64,000 bases of DNA from Pachypanchax playfairii (taxonomy: Eukaryota; Chordata; Actinopteri; Cyprinodontiformes; Aplocheilidae). The notes beneath the pieces are model-generated. The model was not told where the DNA came from and made no database searches. It worked only from the letters and a program-made list of their open reading frames with translations. The position numbers were made by a program, and so were the translations under genes. Location of the stretch: the NCBI GenBank assembly GCA_006937955.1, contig SSNP01000050.1, forward strand, positions 623,579 to 687,578, in the 5' to 3' direction. Shown here in pieces: positions 24,501 through 36,500 of the stretch. The first letter of the stretch is position 1. Each line of letters begins with the position of its first letter.

Positions 24501-27500
24501 GTTTGGCCAGTGCAGGTACACAGACTTGCACACTTTGTTCCTGTGTCTCTGTGCGTCCACTTCTTTTCAGCCTTATCCTCACTGGCACACAGGCGTGCAT
24601 GCACGTGAATTCAGCGGCGGTGTTCTTTTCTGTAGAGGCGGTGGCAGAGAAAGGGCCCACGGCTGACCTTCAGTATGCATCTTTAATCTAAAGCTTGTAC
24701 AGTACATGGATCAATGAGCCATTTGCACTCTGCGATGTACAAAGCTTGTAGGCCAAGTTATATTAGATTTGAAACTTTAGGAGAAAAGCATTGGAGAGAG
24801 ATTCTGAAATGAACTAGAACTGTTTATAAGCATAGAGCCTTTGCTTAATAGAACTCGTCTCTTATCTTTAGGCGAGTGGTTATTAGAAAGGAAAGCACGC
24901 AATGCTCAACACACACAACAGATGCTGTGTATTTTCTTTGCTCTTTTTTTCCCCTTAAGGTTTAGCTATTTATGTGTGTGCGTGTCTCTAATTGTGTTGT
25001 TTAACTCACTGAAAGTGGTGGACGGCAGCAGTGTTAAGAGTAACCATTGGTCCAAAGCACTGACATTACTATAGTGTTTATGTTGTCTGCTGTCCCAATT
25101 CGAACTAACTCAAAAAATGTCCTAACACTCCAAAACTGAATGACATGTTTAATTTTAATTCTAATTCTAATTTGATTTAATTCTGCCCAGAGAAGTGTCT
25201 TGTAACCAATAGTTCAACGAGGAAGTGATTAAATCTTGGTAGTTCTAAATATCAATTATAAAAGGTAAAATGAGTTAGATATACAACTTTTTAATGTAGA
25301 TTTGCAGATTTTGTTTTACTTTCTTACAGTTTATTGGAGTTGTTTTACTTGATCAAAGCAGTGTGTGTTGTTGTGTTCTATTAATGAATCCTAAAGAGAC
25401 TCAACCATGTTCTGATGAAACCAAGAAGGGTTTATAAATTAGTTTCAAAAAGTTTAGAAATTGGATTGAAAGTTGGACGGCATGAAGCCTGAAGCTACCA
25501 ACTCTGGGATTTGATGACTAACATTTAGCTTTGATTTAAATATAGTTTTGAGTTTTGTTTTTAAGTGCCTAACGGTTGAGTGTGTATGTGTGCATTTTGT
25601 TTTGGGACCTTAAATCGGGAAATGTGTTTGATCTTAAACAATTTCTCTTCTTTTCTGTACCTGTTCAGTTTGGAGCCGTACCTCCACCCTCATCCAAGGC
25701 TGGAGCACCGCCATCATCCTCATTCCCATCAGGACCCCCCGACCAGGGGGTGCCAGCTCCCCCTCCTCCTCCTCCTCCCCCTCCTCCTCCCCTGCCTGGA
25801 TGTCCAGCTGCACCTCCTCCACCTGGAATGCCACCTCCATTCGGTGCTCCGCCCCCTCCTCCTTTAGGATTTGGAGGTGCTCTGGGCTCGCCCCCCCACC
25901 ATACACTGCCTTTTGGCCTCAGGCCTAAGAAAGAATTTAAGCCTGAGACCTCCATGAAGCGCCTCAACTGGTCCAAGGTGAGACTCCGTTCTGTCTTCTG
26001 AAGGTTGATTCAGCCTCAATTTACTGGAATGTTATTTTAAATATATAAACAAAACACTATAATACAATCATTTACTTTGAAAGATACTTTTGGCAAATTA
26101 GTTATACTGTTCTAGATGATGATGACGATTTCCAGAACTTTAGAAAATCCAGGACAGCGTCTTGTGGTGGCACTTTTAACTTCTTCTCTACTTTCCTGAT
26201 GTTTTTTGGCAGCAGTACAAACAGTACAGATGTTTTCCAGCAATTTAAACAACATCTTTTTATATTTGTGCCAAGTAAGGCAGTAATAATCGAAAATAAC
26301 AGATGAGCAGAAACTTTTGTCAGAACAAGCTCTCTGTACCTCTGCAGATGTTGCTCTCTGCAGAGCAGCATTAGCTGATACCACGAGTGATGTTAGTTTT
26401 TAGTGTGATTAATAATTCACTCTCAGATGTACATCCATACAGGTGTTCACCAACATAAAACATATGCTTGATATTTCAAGTGAACCTTGTTGAAAGGCAG
26501 GAGGACCTGTCATATGGTCCAGCTGTAGGAGACCTTAACATGTGGTTAAGTTTGACACAATCTGTTGTGATACTTCTTCTCTAGTGCTAAAACTTTTTTT
26601 TACTGCCCGCAAACAACTTTGCAAAATCCTGTCCCCATCCACCACTATCAACTTTCTCAGTAACTTTCTCTCTGCGTCAGCTTACACACTCCAAGCATAA
26701 ATGTCTCACCTTATCTAATTATAAGAGGAGCTTTTATTTAGTATTTCAATATATTTTCAGCTGATACTTGTTTATAAACCTCATGTCTGAAACAAGCTGA
26801 AAGATTCAGAGTTCTGTTCGGATTAAAAAGTAATTCAGACCATAAAGTATCAGAAACAACGAAAGACATTCTAACTGCCACCACTAAGTTTATTTTTATT
26901 CATTAAATTTTAAACTTTTTGATGTAAAACATTTTTTTTTTTTAGTATCGGTCATACCAGTTCTGTACGTATTTCTAAAGATCTGCCATTCGTTCCTCCA
27001 CTTTTTTGTGACTGGACAGAATATTTTGCTCTAAAATGCCGTTTTAGATTCAAATCAGCCAGCGTATTTGGTCCGTTCCTCGTTTTTACTTCTCTTCCCG
27101 TTGTGAACCGATCCATTATTTTGGCAGTGTGCTTTTGATTGTTACCAAGCCTGAATGTTTCCATCCTGCCAATCTTTTGGAGAGCAGTCCTGTCATTTCC
27201 ATGGGTTCACAAACTTTCCTGGTCCATTTCTAAAAGTCATCTTTTGGAAGTTTGCGCTGTCAGGAACATGCATGTACTATGATGACCTTCCTAACATGCT
27301 GAGCTCCATCTGAGCTTAACAATTGCGTCTTGATTTCATCTGACCTACCTTTGTGCAAAATATATTTCTTTTCCTTATCAGTTTTCTTCTGCTCTGTGAT
27401 GCAACACAGTAGCCTTCGTGTTATTGCCTCATCTATAACTCATGATTACTGCTGTATCTTGATTTTTATTTTATTTTTCAGTTCTTCAGGTGTTTAATTT

Positions 27501-30500
27501 AGCTTCAATGAACATTTTCTAAACCTATATGCCAGTAATTCCACGTGGATTTACTTTTGCTGCAGTGAGTTTTTGTGCATTAGTCCAGAAACACCTTGAT
27601 GAAAATAAATTATTTGTTCTTAAACTCCTCTTCTCAGTGTAGGACTCATGCTCTTATGGAAAAGTTGGATTATTTTTTAAAAATCCTTTAACACTCTTGT
27701 AAACGAGTCTCTGCTTTGGTTTCTTTGTTTAAAGCAGATGCTTAACTTGTGTAAAGAGCAGGGTGGATTTTCCAGAGTTATCAGAGAGCTTTCAACCTTT
27801 TCAGACTAAAGGAAAGGTTTATTTTTTTGAGAAAGTTCCCAAATGGGCTTTAAATAATTCAATCAAGTCCCCTGGACGTGCTGTATATTTGTTATAAGTT
27901 TCATGCAAACACAGATCTCATTTTTTGATTTTCTCCGTGTGCTTAGCTACAGATATCACACAGTCTGTGGTTTATTGACTGAAAGCTCTAAACAGATTTA
28001 AACTTTCTTCTGGCCAATACCACAGAGAGCGAGTCATATCGTACACATACTGCTGTTAGTTTTCGATTTGTCGCCACTTCTTACAGCGTGACTTTGGTTT
28101 GTAGTTTGATTTTCTTATTATGAGGATGTCTGTATAGAAATGTTGAGTTTGTGTTTGGGTTTTTAGATTCGACCCCAGGAGATGTCAGAAAGTTGTTTCT
28201 GGGTTGTGGCTGATGAGGGCCAATATGCAAAACCAGAACTGCTCAACAGAGTTGCCCTTACTTTTGGCTCCCAGAGAACAGGTAAGAGCCTTTTTTTCCT
28301 ATATTTTATGTTATGTCCATCTGAGCTTTTACTTTGAAAAGACTTGATTGTATCGTGTTAGTTGTGTGTGGCTTATATTCATTTTTTTCTTGCAAAATTC
28401 TAATTTAGTTCACAATAATCTCAAGATGATATTGTTCTGTATGTTTTTATGTCCCACCTGCTTTTTTTCTTCACTTCTTCTTTCTCCTTTCTCTTCATGC
28501 TGGTTTGCACATGTCTGTGGTAATTTGGCCCTAAGTGCTTGTGTGATGCTGGGTGTAAAAATGGCAGGGCTCTTCATTTCAGCGGGATTGGTAAAACCTT
28601 GCTGTAAAATTCCATGCTGTTGCAATTTTAGGTGGCGGTCTTGAGCATACCAAATGAACCAGAGTACTGATTTGTCTGCATGATAAAACACCACTCGGTA
28701 ACATCCTCATACATTAGTATGACTAGTAAGACCTGCAATATTCATGTACGAGATTGTTGGACTGATTAAAGCCAGAGCAGGAGGTAGCAGGGGATGTTAT
28801 CACTTTTGTCCTCCCTTGTGTTTGGTCTATTAGTCCCGTCACTGATGATTTATTCACGTCTTGTGTTTTCTTTCTTGTCACCGCCTCAGCTCGCTTATGC
28901 CAACTTGAATTATTCATCCAGGTGTTATCTACCTGTCACAACTCTTTGCCGCTGCTCTCAAGGCGCACAAGACCCACCTACACACCGCTGCTCTCTGGCT
29001 CCCCACTGTCGAGATGTTGAATAATAGAGCTTGATCTAAATGGCAGACAGTTAGTCATACAGGTGTCTTCTTGGGAGGGCAACACAAAGATGCCCACTGG
29101 CTGACAGTTCTGCTGGTTTTGGTGAAATAATGATGGTGTACAAGCGAACGTTCACACAATAAAAAGTTTTGCGAAGATATATTGAAGCACATATCGAAAA
29201 CAGTATGGCTTAGCATGTGCCAGTATGCAATTTTGGTGGTATAATAAATGAATACATTAAATAAACATGAACTATTTCTAATTTTTAGACGGTTTATGAT
29301 GTTCTCTAATTGATTTTAGAACTGCTGCTATTTTAGTTGAGTTATTGTTTTATCGAGTTATTTTTATCTATTTTGAGCTAAAGCTCTTGGATCCAGTGGT
29401 CAGTTGCTGTTGGACACTCAAGATTAAAGTCTAGATCCAGACCCAAACTTAAAACCAGCACTGACAGAACCTTCTCAGTGGTGGGACCTGAGTCACTTTT
29501 CTAAAATTAGAGCCTCTCAGGCTGTTAATCATTTTAAATATCTGCTGAAAACCTGTTTCTTCTCATTAGTTTGAATTCTGGTTGCATGGGGTGTCTCTGT
29601 CTCTTGCTAGTTTAACTGATTTGTGTATTAACTGGTTTTAGTCTGAGTTATTTGTTTTATACTGTGTAATGCACTTTGATGAACTCTGATTTTTAAACAT
29701 GCTATACAAAAACAAGTAATTTGATTTGATGAGTTATTAGGTGCGCTATCCAGCCAACCATCCAACCCAGTGATCAGATATACGTACATGCTCCATAAAA
29801 GTTATTACCAGCCTTTGATTCTGAAATCCCCCAACTTGCACCTTCAAAGCTACACATGCAGACAGATGGACTTTTGTTTTTCTTATGTGCATATATGGAC
29901 ATAGGTCTATGTTCGAAATATTACCAACAGATGTCACAGGGCCAGGGGTTTGTTTGGATACTGTTTTCTTTTAAAGGGGTTATGACATCAAAATGCACTT
30001 TTTTGAGTTTTTTGGGGTATATCATGATGTGTTGTGCACTGATGAGGCCGTGTGAACGTCCAAAGCGAGTATCAAAGTTCCTGTTTGTGGGCGGTCCGCT
30101 TTGTTTCATATTTAAAAAACGGTTGAATCGGAAAGCACCATTTTTTCCTACGTGGCATTTCATCCTACGTATTTCATAGCGTCCAATAAAATTGCACAGT
30201 GAAGTAAACAGTGAGTTTTATGTGTTCACCCCTCCGTCTTCCTCAGAAGACGTTTCAGGCTCGAACATATACGGTTGTAAACGTCCACTCGCCATGTTAC
30301 TGGACTGTTGATGGAGCCGAGAAGAAAGGCTTGCTGCGGGCAATGGTTGTAGCCAATCAGAGTGAAGTCAGCCAGGGAGACCCACATATCATTAATGAAA
30401 GGAACCGTATTGCTGAGAAGAGGATTCTGACCTGCCCGTACACCCCCGCCCTGTTAGTTTTTTAATCAAATTCTTTTGAGAGTTGACATATGCGGGCATA

Positions 30501-33500
30501 CAGTGGGGCAAAAAAGTATTTAGTCAGCCACCAATTGTGTAAGTTCTCCCACTTAAAAAGATCAGAGAGGCCTGTAATTTTCATCATAGGTATACCTCAA
30601 CTATGAGAGACAAAATGAGGAAAAAAAATCCAGAAAATCACATTGTCTGATTTTTAAAGAATTTATTTGCAAATTATGGTGGAAAATAAGTATTTGGTCA
30701 ATAACAAAAGTTAATCTCAATACTTTGTTATATAACCTTTGTTGGCAATGACAGAGGTCAAACGTTTTCTGTAAGTCTTCACAAGGTTTTCACACACTGT
30801 TGCTGGTATTTTGGCCCATTCCTCCATGCAGATCTCCTCTAGAGCAGTGATGTTTTGGGGCTGACGCTGGGCAACACGGACTTTCAACTCCCTCCAGAGA
30901 TTTTCTATGGGGTTGAGATCTGGAGACTGGCTAGGCCACTCCAGGACCTTGAAATGCTTCTTACGAAGCCACTCCTTCGTTGCCCGGGCGGTGTGTTTGG
31001 GATCATTGTCATGCTGAAAGACCCAGCCACGTCTCATTTTCAATGCCCTTGCTGATGGAAGGAGGTTTTCACTCAAAATCTTACGATACATGGCCCCATT
31101 CATTTGTTCCTTTACACGGATCAGTCGTCCTGGTCCCCTTGCAGAAAAACAGCCCCAAAGCATGATGTTTCCACCCCCATGCTTTACAGTAGGTATGGTG
31201 TTCTTTGGATCCAACTCAGCATTCTTTCCCCTCCAAACACGACAAGTTGAGTTTCTACCAAAAAGTTCTATTTTGGTTTCATCTGACCATATGATGTTCT
31301 CCCAATCCTCTTCTGGATCATCCAAATGCTCTCTAGCAAACCGCAGACGGGCCTGGACGTGTCCTGGCTTCAGCAGGGGGACACGTCTGGCACTGCAGGA
31401 TTTGAGTCCCTGGCGGCGTAGTGTGTTACTGATGGTAGCCTTTGTTACTTTGGTCCCAGCTCTCTGCAGGTCATTCACTAGGTCCCTCCGTGTGGTTCTG
31501 GGATTTTTGCTCACCGTTCTTGTGATCATTTTGACCCCACGGGGTGAGATCTTGCGTGGAGCCCCAGATCGAGGGAGATTATCAGTGGTCTTGTATGTCT
31601 TCCATTTTCTAATAATTGCTCCCACAGTTGATTTCTTCACACCAAGCTGCTTACCTATTGCAGATTCAGTCTTCCCAGCCTGGTGAAGGTCTACAATTTT
31701 GTTTCTGGTGTCCTTTGACCGCTCTTTGGTCTTGGCCATAGTGGAGTTTGGAGCGTGACTGTTTGAGGTTGTGGACAGGTGTCTTTTATACTGATAACGA
31801 GTTCACACAGGTGCCATTAATACAGGTAACGAGTGGAGGACCGAGGAGCCTCTTAAAGAAGTTACAGGTCTGTGAAAGCCAGAAATCTTACTTGTTTGTA
31901 GGTGACCAAATACTTATTTTCTACCATAATTTGCAAATAAATTCTTTAAAAATCAGACAATGTGATTTTCTGGATTTTTTTTCCTCATTTTGTCTCTCAT
32001 AGTTGAGGTATACCTATGATGAAAATTACAGGCCTCTCTGATCTTTTTAAGTGGGAGAACTTACACAATTGGTGGCTGACTAAATACTTTTTTGCCCCAC
32101 TGTATCTACTACATGAAATGGCTTTATGCCAGTTTAAACAGTGATGTCATCTCACCTTTAATAAACTAAATCATTATTTCCAAACTGCCTTTTGTATTTA
32201 CTCCGATTTTTTTTGACTGATACTAAAACCTGTTTGATGTTTTTTAAGTGTGACTAAAAAGTTCAAACAGAAGAATTCTGTAAAGGGTCAAATACCTTTT
32301 CCCAGTACTGTAAAAGTATATAATCTGCTATTGGCGAATTCGATCTAAGAGCCCGCCTCTTTAGAGCTGAACTAGACATATGAGAAGTGGAGAAGCAGGA
32401 GGAAATCATATTTTACAAAGCAATTCCTGTCTTTTAGAAAGCATTTATACAATCTTCTCAGTATATAAATATACATGATTGTTTTTAACTCTAAATACAT
32501 GTAATTAAAAAAAAAAAAAATTTATATTTCTTATTTGTTGCCACCTCATGTTTTTGATAGGGAGGGCGGTGCCCTAGCGCCCTCTATTGGCCAGCCGCCA
32601 TTGCGTACATACCTACTGTACATGTATAAAGGATTTTTGATCTACATAGTTGTTCAAATGGAATGAAAAAAAAAAAAAAACACCACAGAAACAGTGACGT
32701 AATATTGTTGTTTTTAAAGGCCAGCTTTCTGAAATTGACACTTCATTTTGAAACCTGTAAATGTTCCAGACCTAAATAAGGTGCTGCTACTAGACTTTGG
32801 TATTTCTTACAGATAAAACATTTCATACTTGGTACAAAAGGCATAACAAAAAAAAAAAGACTATAATCAAACTTGTCACTTGGTTGGAAATAATTAGTTC
32901 ATTTGTTTCCTGATTTTTTTCTTTTTCCTCTCTCTCCCAGTAGAGTTTGAACAAGAAACGTGACTCGTATGTTCTGTTGTCAGATTGAGTTGCTAATGCT
33001 GCTGTTGTCAGTTGGTGTACCAGTATGCGTGTGTACTTGTGCACTGGTATTCTTATTACCACAGCCTTGTAGCATCATGTTTCATCTCACTTAATAGCAG
33101 CAGCATCTGGATCAACATTAAACATTAAAAAGCGCACACTGTGAGACAGTATTCACTCACTTTTCCTTATTAAATATTCATTTATCTGTCTTGAAACTTC
33201 TTTATTCTTTTGTGATGTTTGTGCTTCCCGCTTCAGCTTTCTGGGTGAATTGCTGTCATTCTGTAAACAAACTGCAGGGTTTCTGTTGGGACTGAAACGT
33301 GGTTATGAGACCATGACTGTTGTTTTTCCTGCAATCCTTTATTTAGTATAAATAGAATGCTGTTATATATATTTAATCATGCTATAATACATATTATATT
33401 ATTTCAGAAAATTTGTTTTTCCCAAAAAAGGTTTAAAAGTTTTATTTTATTGCACTTGTAAATGCAAACAACAAAACTACAAATGTTTATTTCTGAATAT

Positions 33501-36500
33501 TGATTTATTTTTAATGCAGCACCTGTTTTCTCTCTTGGCCCACCTGTTAATGTTCAAGTTTTAAAGAGGCCCTTCCATTAAAAACGTTTTTTCTGAGGTT
33601 TCTGTTGAATGTTTTAGCTCCACAGGTGTTCTTACCTTCGTAGTGGGTCTGAAAACAGGTCAACAACTTCTCTTTCAGTTTTTATCTCTCAAACTACGCA
33701 GGTGGCGATAAAACCCGAGTTCTCCCCAGTCCGAACGGCCTGTATCTGTTTCGTCACAACTCCTTTGTTCATTAGTATTCATCAGCTCCCACAGTTGAAA
33801 CCATGCCTAGCATGCTGCTGGCTAAAAGCTGTAGCATAAGATGTAGCAAACAGAAAGACACAACGTCTGACGTTGCCATGCACAGCGGGGCAGGAAACAG
33901 TATACCTCACTCTCATAGGCTAGTTTGTTAGCCAATCAGAGTCCAGCAAATTCGATTAATGAATATGAACGAGCTGCTGACGAAGCAACCGAAGCAGCCG
34001 AAACAGCCTGACGGAAGGAGCCGGAACCACCCGAATTTTAATGCAGAAAGATTGAAAGGTCTGTTAATAAGTGTTTCCTGACGTTTTTTAGATATAACAT
34101 GTTTCATATTACTGGTTAATGCTCAAGAAATAACCACAAAGTCCTGATATTTGGATGAAATGGCCTCTTTAATTTACAGATAATTAATCTGTCAGATGTT
34201 TTTATGCCAGCCTTTTTGCTGTATATCTTCAAGTACTTTCCATAGATTTGAGTCTTTTCCCGTTCAGTCATTTTTGCCTTCTATTTCTTACCTTTTTTAT
34301 TTTTCATCTGTTCTTGTTAGACACAAAATGCACTTTAACTGATCAACAACCCTCCCCGAAAAAAAAGAGGAAAAAAAAAATTGCACTTTGGGTTGTTATG
34401 ATTAATACCTTCCTTTATAATTCTGTAGCTTCCACCTCATTGAAAACTGCCTTCAAGCAAACTGTGTCATTTCAACAACTTCCAAGAACGTCAATGGCTG
34501 AATGTATTTTCTGGTTCTGTTGGAAGATTCTCTTTTTGTCAAATCACACAGCTGCTCTGCCAGTTCTCAGTATAATAAATACATATTAAAAAAAAAAGAC
34601 AGGAAAAAAAAAACATTTCCATCTTCAGAGCAGTAGCCCAATTAAAAGTTAATATCACAAACTGAAGCCACTGGACATTCAGTGTCTCAGGCCTTCAGTG
34701 TAAATAGCAGATATTGGATAAAAATCCCATGTGTTGGTTTTCAAAAGTTACTGTAAAAATGAAATAAAAAGAACTATTTTACAGTACAAAACAGCTAAAA
34801 TAAAACAAACAAAAAGCTGGCTTTGGTAAGTTTACATGTTTGAAGTTCTGTCTTTTTAACAGACTTGGCATGGCAGCTTTTTAATAAGTGAAAAATGCAA
34901 AAATTCTCTCCAGAACACTTTTTTTTGTTGCTTTTTAAAAACTTTTAAATCCACTTGCTGTCATCGGGTGGTGATTATGCACCCATTGCCCAAAGGTTGC
35001 AGCACCAAAATGTCCGAAACATAGGAAAATATGAAATAATGAGGTAAATGTCAGCAGATGGGAGTACGTGCACCATTTCATTGTCTTTTTTCACCACCTA
35101 TTCTGTTTTTTTTAAACTTCAGAATGCAAAAAAAACAAAAACCTTAGTGCAAAGAGCCCCAGTTTTTTGAGTGGCCTTTCAAAGGATTTTATTGACCAAA
35201 ACTTAAGTCAAGGTTTTCTGATGTGCAATGCTTTGAGCCACCTCTCCTTTCTTTATATTCTGCTTCCAAGCAACTATACTTCATCAGAATAATTTTAAGG
35301 GGTCTTGGGTAAAGTATTCCAAGGCTTTCTGAATCACAAACCAAAAAACAGTGTGCTGGTTCCAGTACAAGTACCACCAGTACATTTTTTTTACCTGATC
35401 TGTTTACTGTCATCAGTTTTTTAATCACATTTAAGTTATACATAAACACAGAATCTGAATCTGGATAGAAAATGCAGAATTTTACATTCAGATAGATTTT
35501 TGAGACAGAGGTGTCTGACTGAGCTCAACAACATCAGAAATCTAGTATTACTGGCTTATATGACTTTTCTGTCACATACAACTTATTATACAACAAAGCC
35601 TAGAAATTTGTCAGAAGTGTAACAACTGGGACTATTCTGAAAGGTGTTCATATCTAAATTTACACTGATATTCAAACTACTTCACTTTTTTTTTTAATAG
35701 AAAACAGCAGATGTATAATGTTGGTCTCCATTGTGTTTTAACTGCATATTTTTGGATTGTTGAACCCAAATCTGTCTTTTAAAACAGCAAAACAAACAAA
35801 TACATTCTTTAAATTGTTTAGGACCCCGCAAAAATCAGAATCTTTTCTGATTTCGGTCCACTTTTGCTCAGAATGTTAATTACTGATATTTATTAGCTGA
35901 GACTTCTCTTGACCGCAAGAATGGCCACAGCTCTCCAGATTTTAATTAAAACACTTTTAGCAGCATTAAAAGAACATACAGGTGTCAGTCTCAGATCACA
36001 CAGTGAAACTGACGGCAGTAAGTTGGATACAAAGTTAGAGATGATGGATCCAAACGGCTGCTTGACAGCTCATTCTCACAACAACATGAAAACAGATCAA
36101 GACTTGCAAAAGGCATGTAAACACAGCCTGTTTTCAGCTTAATACAATCTTTTTCTGTGGTCTAAGTGTACAGCATTGTATCCTTGGAGAAAATGGTAAG
36201 GCTGGACATTAAACAATAGTATTGGAGGGCAAAGACTTAGTCTTCATACCTTTTAATCCCTGTTGATGGACCTGTGTTGTTGTTGGAGAAACACTAGCTT
36301 TGTAACCTGAAAGTAAACAAATCAACTCAGTTTTGTCCACAGGCATAATTAGTGTCAATCAGGACATACAATAAGCAGCAATTAGTTCTTAACTTGTTTT
36401 AAATACTTTTCTAAAGTTGACACATCAAGCAGTTTCTGGGTGTTTGAAATGAACCACCTTTTGGTGAGAAGTGGCAGTCCTCAACTTCACAACTGACAGT

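Larger units (their letters stand above)
30501..32102 (-). mobile_element. Tc1-like DNA transposon, copy 1 (complete, 1,602 bp)
   Basis: The element starts CAGTGGGGCAAAAAAGTATT and ends with the exact complement, flanked by TA on both sides (30499-30500, 32103-32104). Near-perfect inverted repeats of 200 bp enclose an intact minus-strand transposase. The termini are those of a Tc1 family found across teleosts and, by reported horizontal transfer, lampreys (recalled). It lies in diaph3 intron 17, antisense to the gene. Confidence 0.97.
29971..32161. mobile_element. TTAA-flanked miniature element, split by a nested Tc1 insertion
   Basis: TTAA occurs at 29971-29974 and 32158-32161. Just inside, the left end AGGGGTTATGACATCA and the right end reverse complement AGGTGAGATGACATCA form imperfect terminal inverted repeats. 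Removing the Tc1 copy (30501-32102 plus one TA) leaves an element of about 590 bp with no transposase. TTAA duplication is the signature of piggyBac-like transposition, but other TTAA-targeting families exist. Confidence is moderate because the inverted repeats are short. Confidence 0.65.

Noticed and set aside
25634..25976. Minus-strand open frames opposite the FH1 exon (Gly-rich and Glu-rich)
   Set aside because: They are antisense shadows of the CCT/CCC proline codons, with no motif of their own.
31090..31686. 198-aa plus-strand frame over the transposase (and its twin at 59761-60357)
   Set aside because: It is antisense to the conserved transposase frame and exists only because that frame is conserved.
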